This document shows positions 32,543 to 39,156 of a stretch of 63,785 nt of DNA, piece after piece (the first letter of the stretch is position 1; the number at the start of each line of letters is the position of its first letter). The notes under the pieces were generated by a model. The model searched no databases, was not told the origin of the DNA, and saw only the letters and a program-made list of their open reading frames with translations. Made by a program: the position numbers and the translations under genes. Source of the DNA: a virus. The stretch is taken from positions 1 to 63,785 of the IMG/VR virus record IMGVR_UViG_3300042691_005130. One strand, written 5' to 3'.

Positions 32543-34030
32543 ATGTCGCTGCAATTACGGGACTATCAAGAGCAAGCTATACAGAAGTTGCGTGAAGGTT
32601 TTGCAAGGGGACACAGAAGTCAGTTGTTATATCTAGGCACAGGCGGTGGCAAGACAGAGATTGCCATCGCCATGTTGGAAGCGGCAAAGAAGAAGGGCAG
32701 CAAAGCCGCGATGATCCTAGACCGGATCGTTCTATGCGATCAGACCAGCCGCCGCCTCGACAAGTACAGCGTGGACCACGGCGTACTGCAAGCAGGTCAC
32801 TGGCGGTATAAGCCCTATGAAAACATCCAAGTCTGCTCTGCTCAAACGCTGGAGAAGCGCGGTTCGTTTCCTGGCCTTGATCTGTTGGTCGTAGATGAGT
32901 GTCACGCGCAGCGCAAGCAGACTATCGAGTTCATCAAGAACAACCCGCACATCAAGGTTGTCGGGCTGTCGGCCTCACCCTTTACGAAGGGTCTAGCTGG
33001 CACATACTCGAATGTCGTATCACCCATCACGACCAAAGAGCTAGTCGAGCAGGGTAGTCTGGTTCCGCTTCGTGTGTTCATCGCCAAAGAAGTTGACATG
33101 GAAGGGGCAAAGAAAGTTGCGGGCGAGTGGAGCCAGGCTGATGCGACCGAGCGCGGCATGAAGATTACCGGCGACGTTGTCACCGAGTGGGCAAAGAAAA
33201 CCCGCGAGATATTTGGTGAGCCGCGCAAGACGGTGGTGTTCGCAGCAGGTGTCGCGCATGGTGCTGATCTTGCAGCCAAGTTTCAGGCGCTTGGTTATAA
33301 CTTTGTCAGTCTGTCCTACAAAGATGACGAGGACTGGAAGCGCGAGGTCATCGAAGACTTTGCCAAGCCCGACAGTAAGATCATCGGCTTGATAGCGTGT
33401 GACATTTTGACCAAAGGATTCGACAACGAGTATGTCCAGATCGGCGTATCTGCTCGGCCATTCTCAAAGTCGTTCTCCTCCCATGTGCAGCAGATGGGCA
33501 GGGTGATGCGTGCCAACGTACACAATCCAGAGGCCAAGCCGTTTGCTGTCTGGTTGGATCACAGCGGCAACTATCTCCGGTTCCGGCAGGATTGGGATGA
33601 GCTGTTCGAGGATGGTGTCAGCAAGCTAGAAGATGGCAAAGAGAAGGCAAAGAAAGAGCCGTCTGAACGACAGAAGAAAGAAAGCAAATGCCCCGTCTGC
33701 GCTGCGCTCTGGCCGTCTGGTAGTGACACCTGCTACAACTGCGGCCACGTTCGTGAGCGCAAGAATCTGGTGACAGAGGTGGATGGCAAGATGGTCGAGC
33801 TGTCTAACGGGATGCCGCGCGAAAGTAAGCAGGACTTCTGGAACCAGATGGTCTGGCTGATGCGTTATCAGGGGTGGTCGAAAGGTCGGGCTAGTCATAC
33901 ATATCGCGACAAGTTTGGGGTCTGGCCGAGAGGTCTGATCGACAACGCACCGGCGATGGTCACGGCAGAAACCAAGCGGTTCATCGATAAGAAACTAAAG
34001 CAGTTTATGAAATCAATCGGGAGGGGTTGA
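32543..34030 (+). CDS. SF2 DEAD/DEAH-like DNA helicase
   Basis: A 495-residue helicase. Motifs in order: Q-like LRDYQEQAI (6-14), Walker A GTGGGKT (32-38), Walker B DECH (118-121), motif III SASPF (about 141-145) and motif VI QQMGRVMR in the C-terminal RecA domain. A four-cysteine zinc ribbon (KCPVC...CYNCGH) follows near residue 392. The ATG at 32543 has AGGAGG upstream. It probably unwinds phage DNA during replication, together with the primase encoded directly after it. Confidence 0.87.
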   Translation: MSLQLRDYQEQAIQKLREGFARGHRSQLLYLGTGGGKTEIAIAMLEAAKKKGSKAAMILDRIVLCDQTSRRLDKYSVDHGVLQAGHWRYKPYENIQVCSAQTLEKRGSFPGLDLLVVDECHAQRKQTIEFIKNNPHIKVVGLSASPFTKGLAGTYSNVVSPITTKELVEQGSLVPLRVFIAKEVDMEGAKKVAGEWSQADATERGMKITGDVVTEWAKKTREIFGEPRKTVVFAAGVAHGADLAAKFQALGYNFVSLSYKDDEDWKREVIEDFAKPDSKIIGLIACDILTKGFDNEYVQIGVSARPFSKSFSSHVQQMGRVMRANVHNPEAKPFAVWLDHSGNYLRFRQDWDELFEDGVSKLEDGKEKAKKEPSERQKKESKCPVCAALWPSGSDTCYNCGHVRERKNLVTEVDGKMVELSNGMPRESKQDFWNQMVWLMRYQGWSKGRASHTYRDKFGVWPRGLIDNAPAMVTAETKRFIDKKLKQFMKSIGRG

Positions 34031-34884
34031 TGGACTTCATTCAGTTTGCCAGATCGCATGGCATCATCATTAACGAGCTGCCAGAGATCGGCGTGTGGAA
34101 GCGGTATCCAACACAGGACCACCCGCGCAAGCGCAACGGCGCGTGCAAATACATGGGTACGCATGGGTTCGTGCAGAACCATGCACTATCTACCGTCACC
34201 AGTTTGTGGAAGCCTGACTCAATCGACCGTCTGAACTTGGATATACGATCCATCGTCATCAGTCAGGCGCAGGCAGATCAGCAGCGTAAGAAGCTGGCGA
34301 CCGAGGCTGTCGGCAAGGCGGTGCGTATGCTGAACGACAGCGGGTACAGCACCCACGAATACCTTGCAAGCAAGGGGTTTGCTGATGAGCAGGGCAGCGT
34401 TCTTCGGATCGACAACAAGCCTGTCCTTCTCATACCGATGAGAGTTGGCAAGAGCCTGGTCGGCGTCCAGCAGATTTGGGAAGATGGCACGAAGAAGTTT
34501 CTGTATGGTCAGCGCACAAGCGGCGCGACTTTTACCTTCGATAACAAGGGCGTAAACATTGTGTGCGAGGGGTATGCGACTGCGCTGTCCGTTCGTGCGG
34601 CCATGAAGCAGTTGAAGCGCAGGTACACACTTCATGTTTGCTTCTCGGCTGGCAACATGGTGCGCGTAGCAGAGGGGCTAGAGCAAGGGCTGGTCATTGC
34701 AGATAACGACGAGTCCGGCACAGGGCAGAAGGCGGCAGAGGAAATAGGCTGGCCCATCTGGATGTCTGATCGTGTCGGCGAGGATGCTAACGACTATCAT
34801 CGTCGGGTTGGATTGTTCGGGTTTAGCCAAAGCCTGACCCAGTCAATGCTCAACATCGGTCTGGCTCGGCATAACGAAGGATAG
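34030..34884 (+). CDS. TOPRIM-domain primase-like protein
   Basis: A 284-residue protein. The N-terminus resembles a phage primase front end (FARSHGI.IN, YPTQDHPRKRNGACKYMG). The TOPRIM core shows VCEGYATALSVRAA (about 178-191; catalytic E), VIADNDESGTGQKAAEE (DxD region) and EDANDYH. It would make RNA primers. The start overlaps the helicase stop (TGATG). It ends convergently with the small-gene array, overlapping 42 bases of the opposing gene; no terminator is evident between them. Confidence 0.8.
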   Translation: MDFIQFARSHGIIINELPEIGVWKRYPTQDHPRKRNGACKYMGTHGFVQNHALSTVTSLWKPDSIDRLNLDIRSIVISQAQADQQRKKLATEAVGKAVRMLNDSGYSTHEYLASKGFADEQGSVLRIDNKPVLLIPMRVGKSLVGVQQIWEDGTKKFLYGQRTSGATFTFDNKGVNIVCEGYATALSVRAAMKQLKRRYTLHVCFSAGNMVRVAEGLEQGLVIADNDESGTGQKAAEEIGWPIWMSDRVGEDANDYHRRVGLFGFSQSLTQSMLNIGLARHNEG

Positions 34885-35043
34885 CCCGCCGCCTGTATGG
34901 GGCTGGATCATGGCAAGCGACTGCATGATTTCCACACCCAGCGCGAGGCAGCGGTCGCCTTCTCCGCTGTAGTCGGTTATCACCCTGACCTGACCCTCGT
35001 CATTCTCGATCAGGTACAGGGTGAACATCTTTTTGCTAGTCAT
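34843..35043 (-). CDS. Small array protein 1 (last of the leftward array)
   Basis: A 66-residue acidic protein with an N-terminal beta hairpin (MFTLYLIENDEGQVRVITD). Its start overlaps the end of the next upstream gene by eight bases. It ends within the primase gene on the other strand. Function unknown. Confidence 0.55.
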   Translation of the reverse strand: MTSKKMFTLYLIENDEGQVRVITDYSGEGDRCLALGVEIMQSLAMIQPHTGGGLSFVMPSQTDVEH

Positions 35044-35239
35044 TGGCGCAGGATAGCACCGTCTGATCTTCTATCAGTTCAATGCCAATTGTTTCCTCGT
35101 TGTAACTCTCAGGCCACACAAAATCGGGTGCGACCGTAAACAGTTCATGCGCGGCGATGTAGGCTGCATCTTCATTGTCTGCATCGACTGTTATGGTTTT
35201 ATAAACCTCTGCTTTGATTGTCACGTTGTAAGTGTTCAC
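35036..35239 (-). CDS. Small array protein 2
   Basis: A 67-residue protein starting at GTG directly after an intact cassette (AGGAGATCAGACG). The sequence VTIKAEVYKTITVDADNEDAA looks like a small beta-alpha fold. Its C-terminus, ELIEDQTVL, is encoded by a decayed copy of the same cassette, suggesting extension of the frame through an old intergenic site. Function unknown. Confidence 0.65.
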   Translation of the reverse strand: MNTYNVTIKAEVYKTITVDADNEDAAYIAAHELFTVAPDFVWPESYNEETIGIELIEDQTVLSCAND

Positions 35240-35253
35240 CGTCTGATCTCCTA

Positions 35254-35592
35254 TTAGGCGTGGGTCATTAGTTCTTCTGGCAGTTCGATCTCTTTGCCGA
35301 GTTTGCTTGCCACATAGCAGCGCATCGCTGCAATGAGTGAAGTGGGGCCGGTTTGAAAGCAGTCGCTTCCGTCATCCATGAAGATGTTGTCAAAGATGAT
35401 TGCTTCCCACATATCCGTGGTTTCCCCGCGCGGTGTGATCTGAATTCGCTCACACTCAATAATCACGCCGCCTTGTTCCCAATCAACGGAAGGTTGAAAG
35501 TAATCCGGCACAGTCCCATCGTCATGTAATGTTCCTTCGCACTTCGCAACTGCCCAATCGAGGGCGGCTCCTGTTAGGTCTGCTGTTCTCAT
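35254..35592 (-). CDS. Small array protein 3
   Basis: A 112-residue protein (MRTADLTGAALDWAVAKCEG at the start). This opening resembles the DUF2591-type phage proteins, which begin with a similar LTGAALDWAVA motif and are about this long. The rest has DYFQPSVDWEQGG. It follows an intact cassette and its stop forms the 5' end of the next one. Biochemical role unknown. Confidence 0.72.
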   Translation of the reverse strand: MRTADLTGAALDWAVAKCEGTLHDDGTVPDYFQPSVDWEQGGVIIECERIQITPRGETTDMWEAIIFDNIFMDDGSDCFQTGPTSLIAAMRCYVASKLGKEIELPEELMTHA

Positions 35593-35606
35593 CGTCTGAT
35601 CTCCTG

Positions 35607-35780
35607 TTAAGTGCGCTCGGTAAGCGTCTGATCTACTAGCTGCGCGTTGCCAGATTGGAGCGCAATCAGGTTGTTGTCTTGGCCGAAGTGATAGTCCACC
35701 TCATCGTGCAAATGTTTCTCTGCGTCTGCGGCGGTGGTTCCTTGTACCCATACGGTACATTCGAATTTGTATAAGTTCAT
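35607..35780 (-). CDS. Small array protein 4
   Basis: A 57-residue protein directly after an intact cassette (ATG at 35780). It begins MNLYKFECTVWVQGTTAADA, similar in layout to array protein 2 (beta strand then TxxA helix). The C-terminal LVDQTLTERT is again encoded by a degenerate cassette (35625-35639). Function unknown. Confidence 0.65.
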   Translation of the reverse strand: MNLYKFECTVWVQGTTAADAEKHLHDEVDYHFGQDNNLIALQSGNAQLVDQTLTERT

Positions 35781-35794
35781 CGTCTGATCTCCTA

Positions 35795-35938
35795 TTAGTT
35801 CTGCTCGGCAGCGCCGCCGATGTAAGCGTCAATCGCGCGGCAGATAAGCCATGAATCAACCTCTGCTACGTTTTCCTCGGCGAGATAGTCGGCAATATAG
35901 GCGGCCATGTCGCGCAGTTCTTTTTCTGTGATGTTCAT
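35795..35938 (-). CDS. Small array protein 5
   Basis: A 47-residue helical acidic protein (MNITEKELRDMAAYIADYL...). Its start lies two bases farther from the cassette than in the other genes (AGGAGATCAGACG-AT-ATG). An upstream in-frame extension would cross the cassette and is rejected. Function unknown. Confidence 0.62.
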   Translation of the reverse strand: MNITEKELRDMAAYIADYLAEENVAEVDSWLICRAIDAYIGGAAEQN

Positions 35939-35951
35939 ATCGTCTGATCTC

Positions 35952-36119
35952 CTATTGTTGGCACTCGGCGCAAACTGCCCGCATTTCAGGGTTTTCTCGC
36001 ACCCATCGCAGGGCGGCGGCTTTGGTATCAAATCTGCGCCAGATAAAATGCCCGCCTTGCCCGTCAGCTACCATCTCGAAGCATTTAATCCAGCCGTATT
36101 CGTTGAATTTCAGTTTCAT
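35952..36119 (-). CDS. Small array protein 6
   Basis: A 55-residue protein starting MKLKFNEYGWIKCFEMVADG, directly after an intact cassette. It has two aromatic beta strands and a helix, TKAAALRWVRENPE, ending in CAECQQ. Its stop codon TAG is part of the following cassette. Function unknown. Confidence 0.63.
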   Translation of the reverse strand: MKLKFNEYGWIKCFEMVADGQGGHFIWRRFDTKAAALRWVRENPEMRAVCAECQQ

Positions 36120-36133
36120 CGTCTGATCTCCTA

Positions 36134-36424
36134 TCAATTCCAAGCAAGTATTGGCAAGCGGGTTGAGCGTTCTCGTATCCAAACCCAGTAGCGGGAAAAT
36201 TCGACGTTACATTTCAGGCCTTCGCCTGTCGCAAGCTCGAATCCTGCGGGCGGCTTTTCTGAATCCGGCACAAGCAAAAGCTGTCCGTTCTGGTCGGCGG
36301 TGCTAGGTTTGAAGTACAAATAAAGCGGCTCTAGGTTTCCTCGGTTTGCTTGTTCCTGCGCGGTTTTCTGTCCGGCTTCAGCGCAAGCGGAAACGATGTC
36401 ATTAAATTGCATCCACGGTTTCAT
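36134..36424 (-). CDS. Small array protein 7
   Basis: A 96-residue protein starting MKPWMQFNDIVSACAEAGQK immediately after an intact cassette; upstream in-frame codons translate the cassette itself (LIGDQT). The C-terminal part, CNVEFSRYWVWIRERSTRLP, is aromatic and basic. Function unknown. Confidence 0.65.
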   Translation of the reverse strand: MKPWMQFNDIVSACAEAGQKTAQEQANRGNLEPLYLYFKPSTADQNGQLLLVPDSEKPPAGFELATGEGLKCNVEFSRYWVWIRERSTRLPILAWN

Positions 36425-36438
36425 CGTCTGATCTCCTA

Positions 36439-36639
36439 TTAGGCGGCGGCTAGTGCGCTGAATGTGCGCGGGGTGGTTTGCTTGATCTCTATCTCGTAGC
36501 CGAGCGCGTCGATGTCGCGCAGGGTGTGAGTCGTTAGCGTCTTGGTTCCGGCTATGCGGGCGAATATCTCGGCGGCAGGGCAAGCGGGGTAGTAAGTGAG
36601 AACCCCATAGTTTTTGTCGGCGCGAATAGTAATTTTCAT
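36439..36639 (-). CDS. Small array protein 8
   Basis: A 66-residue protein (MKITIRADKNYGVLTYYPAC) with a mixed beta/alpha layout. It is preceded by a different initiation sequence (TTCTGATGGAGTTATC), shared with array protein 10. Its TAA stop is the first part of the next cassette. Function unknown. Confidence 0.63.
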   Translation of the reverse strand: MKITIRADKNYGVLTYYPACPAAEIFARIAGTKTLTTHTLRDIDALGYEIEIKQTTPRTFSALAAA

Positions 36640-36652
36640 ATTGATAACTCCA

Positions 36653-36970
36653 TCAGAATTGAACGTAAATTATTGTTCCGGCTTGGGTTCGACCTAAAAC
36701 GGTGGTCTGGTCGTACAAGTAACTTAAAACCTCGGTTTCGGTTTTCTCGTCATCCATACCGCTTACGTCGATTGAATAATCCTCGGCGATGCCGCGCGGC
36801 TCATCCTCTGCCAGGTCGCAACAAAGGGCGAAAACGTCGAGTTCAAAATCAGGGTCTTTGTCCTCTAGCCAATCGTAAATAATGCCGAGCGCGTCATAAG
36901 AAAATTGATTTCCTCTGCCGCAGCGGTGGAAAGCATCGCGGAAGTCATAAACCGATAGCGTGGTTTTCAT
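36653..36970 (-). CDS. Small array protein 9
   Basis: A 105-residue acidic protein (MKTTLSVYDFRDAFHRCGRG), with DYSIDVSGMDDEKTETEV in the middle and a beta-rich C-terminus. The initiation site is of the second cassette type (GGAGCCCGACC-ATG). The length and its DFRDAF start recall small phage proteins of unknown function. Confidence 0.65.
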   Translation of the reverse strand: MKTTLSVYDFRDAFHRCGRGNQFSYDALGIIYDWLEDKDPDFELDVFALCCDLAEDEPRGIAEDYSIDVSGMDDEKTETEVLSYLYDQTTVLGRTQAGTIIYVQF

Positions 36971-36982
36971 GGTCGGGCTCCA

Positions 36983-37267
36983 TTAGTTCAGGTCTAGGGG
37001 TTGCTGCTGCGGGGTGAGCGCGTGGTTAGTGAAATGAAACCGAACGGTGTAGCAGTCGGCGTGCAGGTCGGAAACAGCGTCAACGGCGAAGCTAGATTCA
37101 TCGTCGACAATCTCGATTGTCATATCTGGCAAGCGGTTGTATTGGCGCATAAAAGCGGCTAGGTCTGCGGAATCCTGATCGGATAATCCGGTTTCGTCGC
37201 TGTTAATCAGCGCGGGCAGCCAATGTCCGGCGAGTGTCAGTTCATAGTGGTCGTTTAGTAGTGGCAT
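36983..37267 (-). CDS. Small array protein 10
   Basis: A 94-residue acidic protein with LINSDETGLSDQDSADLAAF and a beta C-terminus (CYTVRFHFTNHA). Initiation sequence TTCTGAGGAGTTACC is similar to that of array protein 8. Function unknown. Confidence 0.63.
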   Translation of the reverse strand: MPLLNDHYELTLAGHWLPALINSDETGLSDQDSADLAAFMRQYNRLPDMTIEIVDDESSFAVDAVSDLHADCYTVRFHFTNHALTPQQQPLDLN

Positions 37268-37279
37268 GGCGGTAACTCC

Positions 37280-37363
37280 TCAGAATGAAAGCAAAGCAAA
37301 AAGAAAAGCCCACATTATCAAAAAGCCAATGAATCCGGCTATGAGTTCGGCGAGTGTTTGCAT
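37280..37363 (-). CDS. Membrane microprotein of the array
   Basis: A 27-residue peptide beginning MQTLAELIAGFIGFLIMWAF: almost entirely one hydrophobic helix. It is preceded by AAGGAACCTGGACC-ATG, the second cassette type, and fills the gap between two array genes exactly. Function unknown. Confidence 0.5.
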   Translation of the reverse strand: MQTLAELIAGFIGFLIMWAFLFALLSF

Positions 37364-37375
37364 GGTCCAGGTTCC

Positions 37376-37549
37376 TTATAGAGTGCCGACAAGGGTTTTT
37401 TCCTCGTCGCGGATTTCAATAATCCAGGCTTGGCGGGTTCCGTTGCGGACTGGTACAGCGTGCAGGGTGTATTGCCAGTCAGGGTCGGCGGCGGCGTTGG
37501 CGTTGCGGATTTGCTCGGCCTTGTCGTAGTCGCGAAAAAATGTAGTCAT
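37376..37549 (-). CDS. Small array protein 11
   Basis: A 57-residue protein starting MTTFFRDYDKAEQIRNANAA, then a beta strand segment WQYTLHAVPV and RQAWIIEIRDEEKTLVGTL. The initiation site is GGAGCCTGGACCT-ATG. The TAA stop is part of the next cassette. Function unknown. Confidence 0.65.
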   Translation of the reverse strand: MTTFFRDYDKAEQIRNANAAADPDWQYTLHAVPVRNGTRQAWIIEIRDEEKTLVGTL

Positions 37550-37569
37550 AGGTCCAGGCTCCAGAAAAT

Positions 37570-37585
37570 GCCCGCCGAAGCGGGC
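37570..37585 (-). terminator. GC-rich hairpin, possible attenuator
   Basis: On the minus strand GCCCGC-TTCG-GCGGGC forms a very stable hairpin with a UUCG loop, followed by ATTTTCT. It lies between two array genes; the T-tract is weak, so partial termination or mRNA protection is more likely than full termination. Confidence 0.5.
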
Positions 37586-37593
37586 GGGTCGGG

Positions 37594-37923
37594 TCAAGCG
37601 GTTTCGAGTGATAGTGCTGCGCGGGCTTCTGCATCCCATTCGCGCAGCACGCCAAGCGGGTCGGCTTCAACGGTATATGCCCAGTCGCAAGCGGCTTCGT
37701 TCTCATCATCAAAAACCGCGCAAGCTTCGTAGTAGCTGCCGAAGTCGTGCGGAAACGATTTGACGGTCATATAACCTGCATCGGGCTCGGGATAGTGGCG
37801 GCGCACTTGTTCGGCGAATAGTCTTGCTTCGCGGCGTTGCGCGGTCGCGTACTGTCCGGTCGGCTCGTTCTGGGTGCAGTCCTCGTCGGTGGGTACAGTT
37901 CCGATAGTGAGATAGTCTTTCAT
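37594..37923 (-). CDS. Small array protein 12
   Basis: A 109-residue acidic protein with an N-terminal DYLTIGTVPTDEDC, the helix REARLFAEQVRRHYP and the central YYEACAVFDDENEAACDWAY. The C-terminal helix is LREWDAEARAAL. Initiation site AAGGAAACCGACC-ATG is of the second cassette type. Function unknown. Confidence 0.65.
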   Translation of the reverse strand: MKDYLTIGTVPTDEDCTQNEPTGQYATAQRREARLFAEQVRRHYPEPDAGYMTVKSFPHDFGSYYEACAVFDDENEAACDWAYTVEADPLGVLREWDAEARAALSLETA

Positions 37924-37934
37924 GGTCGGTTTCC

Positions 37935-38186
37935 TTATGGTTGAAAGCGTGGCAGGTTGCGAACAAAAGTATTTTCTTGGTACAACTCGGTGTACTGGAC
38001 AGGCTCGGCGCGGGCGGCTTTAGCGGCTGCAAAGCGGGAAAAATCGCAGTCCTCTTCCAGGTACACCATGTCGTCGCGCTGATATGAATAGCTGCTGATC
38101 GAATGACGGATTCCAAGCGCGTCGAGTTCGGCGCGTGGTACTTCTAACCAGCCATGTCCAGGGTCGGTAATAAAGCGGTATGTCAT
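37935..38186 (-). CDS. Small array protein 13 (first of the leftward array)
   Basis: An 83-residue protein starting MTYRFITDPGHGWLEVPRAE. This opening (DPGHGWLEVP, then a helix and SYSYQRDD) matches phage/plasmid proteins of unknown function with the same layout. The ATG at 38186 is preceded by TTGGAG. It is the promoter-proximal gene of the array and probably the most strongly expressed. Confidence 0.68.
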   Translation of the reverse strand: MTYRFITDPGHGWLEVPRAELDALGIRHSISSYSYQRDDMVYLEEDCDFSRFAAAKAARAEPVQYTELYQENTFVRNLPRFQP

Positions 38187-38233
38187 GGTGAGAGTCTCCA
38201 AGTAAGCGTTGCGGGGTGCAGCGCATGGGAGTG

Positions 38234-38261
38234 ATATTAGACCATGCAATGCATTTGTCAA
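38234..38261 (-). promoter_or_regulatory. Leftward promoter of the small-gene array
   Basis: On the minus strand, TTGACA (38261-38256) and TAATAT (38239-38234) are 16 bases apart. The spacer contains ATGCAATGCAT (38244-38254), and ATTGCAT recurs at 38270-38276, forming an inverted pair with ATGCAAT that would suit a dimeric regulator. It lies about 50 bases before the first array gene. Confidence 0.72.
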
Positions 38262-38314
38262 GGGTATGTATTGCATCATTTAATGGTATTTATTGATCGG
38301 TTTAGCGGTGTCGA

Positions 38315-38343
38315 TTGATTTTCTGTATTTGTTCCCCTATAGT
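38315..38343 (+). promoter_or_regulatory. Rightward promoter of the terminase/head operon
   Basis: TTGATT (38315-38320) and TATAGT (38338-38343) are 17 bases apart, a good sigma70-type promoter. Transcription would start near 38350 and enter the small terminase gene at 38428. Confidence 0.7.
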
Positions 38344-38366
38344 GCGGCCATGTAATGCCGAGCGCG

Positions 38367-38383
38367 GTTGTCATTGTGACAAC
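38367..38383 (+). promoter_or_regulatory. Operator-like perfect inverted repeat
   Basis: GTTGTCATTGTGACAAC is a perfect seven-base inverted repeat around a three-base centre. It lies about 20 bases downstream of the expected start of the rightward transcript, where a bound repressor would act as a roadblock. The LexA-like protein at 39153 is a candidate ligand (inference). Confidence 0.6.
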
Positions 38384-38427
38384 ACGATAAGCGGCGGCGA
38401 GTAAGTGAGCAAAGCGAACATCAGGCC

Positions 38428-39156
38428 ATGAGTAGAAAAGCCATAAGAGAACAAGTAAGGGAAACAATACAGAGTAAGGGTATTGAATCTGCCATTAGAT
38501 TAGGTAAGACAGGACTAACAGCTAAACAGAAGAAGTTCGCTGAGGGTATTGTCCTGGAGGGTTTAACCGGTGCGGATAGTTACCGGCAAGCGTACAGCGA
38601 CAAGGGAACATCCAAGACCATCGGGAACAATGCTAGTAGGCTTAAGGCTGATAGCAGAATCCAAATGGAAATAGTCGCGCTGGAACAGGCTAAACAGGTG
38701 GCTGCGTTGCATACCGCTGAAGCTTTGCGCTCGCTTGTAATTTCCTCGCTCACTCAGGCACTCATTGATCCGGAAACTAAACCGGCAACGCGCATACAAG
38801 CGGCAAAAGTATTGGGGCAAGTAACCGAGGTCGCGGCATTCACCGAGCGCAAGGAAATCACACACATTAAAGATAGCGGCGCGATACGTTCGCAGATACT
38901 CGATCAGCTCAAGACTATGATGCTCGGCTCGGCTGATGTGGTCGACGTTGATGCGGATTCGCTGTTGGAAGAATTGTCCGGCCCCGAACCCCACCCTGGG
39001 GCCACCCCCGCCGCGCCAGAATGGGACTCCGGCTCGCATATACATACTAATCAACTCGAACCCTCCCCCCATTTATCGGAAGACCCCCCGTCACCTTCAG
39101 GAACGCATACCCCCCAGGGGGATATTTCTGGAGAAAATGGTGATCTTGCCAAATGA
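38428..39156 (+). CDS. terS: Terminase small subunit
   Basis: A 242-residue DNA-packaging initiator. The N-terminal helix-turn-helix region, LTAKQKKFAEGIVLEGLTGADSYRQAY (two parts, about 29-55), is the classic terminase_2 pattern. A central helical oligomerisation region follows. The last 60 residues are proline/serine-rich and look disordered. It binds packaging-site DNA and hands it to the large subunit. It overlaps the next gene by four bases. Confidence 0.85.
   Translation: MSRKAIREQVRETIQSKGIESAIRLGKTGLTAKQKKFAEGIVLEGLTGADSYRQAYSDKGTSKTIGNNASRLKADSRIQMEIVALEQAKQVAALHTAEALRSLVISSLTQALIDPETKPATRIQAAKVLGQVTEVAAFTERKEITHIKDSGAIRSQILDQLKTMMLGSADVVDVDADSLLEELSGPEPHPGATPAAPEWDSGSHIHTNQLEPSPHLSEDPPSPSGTHTPQGDISGENGDLAK

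Larger units (their letters stand above)
35240..36442 (-). repeat. Stop/Shine-Dalgarno/start cassette, six intact copies
   Basis: On the minus strand the same junction, TAATAGGAGATCAGACG followed by a start codon, occurs at 36442-36425, 36137-36120, 35957-35941, 35798-35781, 35610-35593 and 35257-35240. The 13 bases AGGAGATCAGACG are identical in all six. Each copy supplies the stop of the upstream gene at its 5' end (TAA, TGA or TAG) and the ribosome-binding site of the next. Decayed copies at 35639-35625 and 35076-35060 are read through as DQT. Confidence 0.9.
36971..37940 (-). repeat. Second initiation cassette type, four copies
   Basis: On the minus strand, a related but different junction, (A/T)GGA(A/G)(A)CC(T/C)GGACC or GGAGCCCGACC before ATG, occurs at 36986-36971, 37380-37364, 37566-37550 and 37940-37924. 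It too places the stop of the upstream gene next to the Shine-Dalgarno sequence. Confidence 0.65.

Noticed and set aside
36134-36583. Longer starts for array genes running upstream through the cassettes
   Set aside because: The extensions translate the cassette itself (LIGDQT) and the end of the neighbouring gene; the starts right after AGGAGATCAGACG are far better supported.
39000-39130. C/G-rich inverted repeats at the end of the small terminase gene
   Set aside because: Short C-tract/G-tract pairs lie inside a proline-rich coding stretch and lack T-tracts; they are more likely codon-driven than a terminator or packaging site, though a pac site cannot be excluded.
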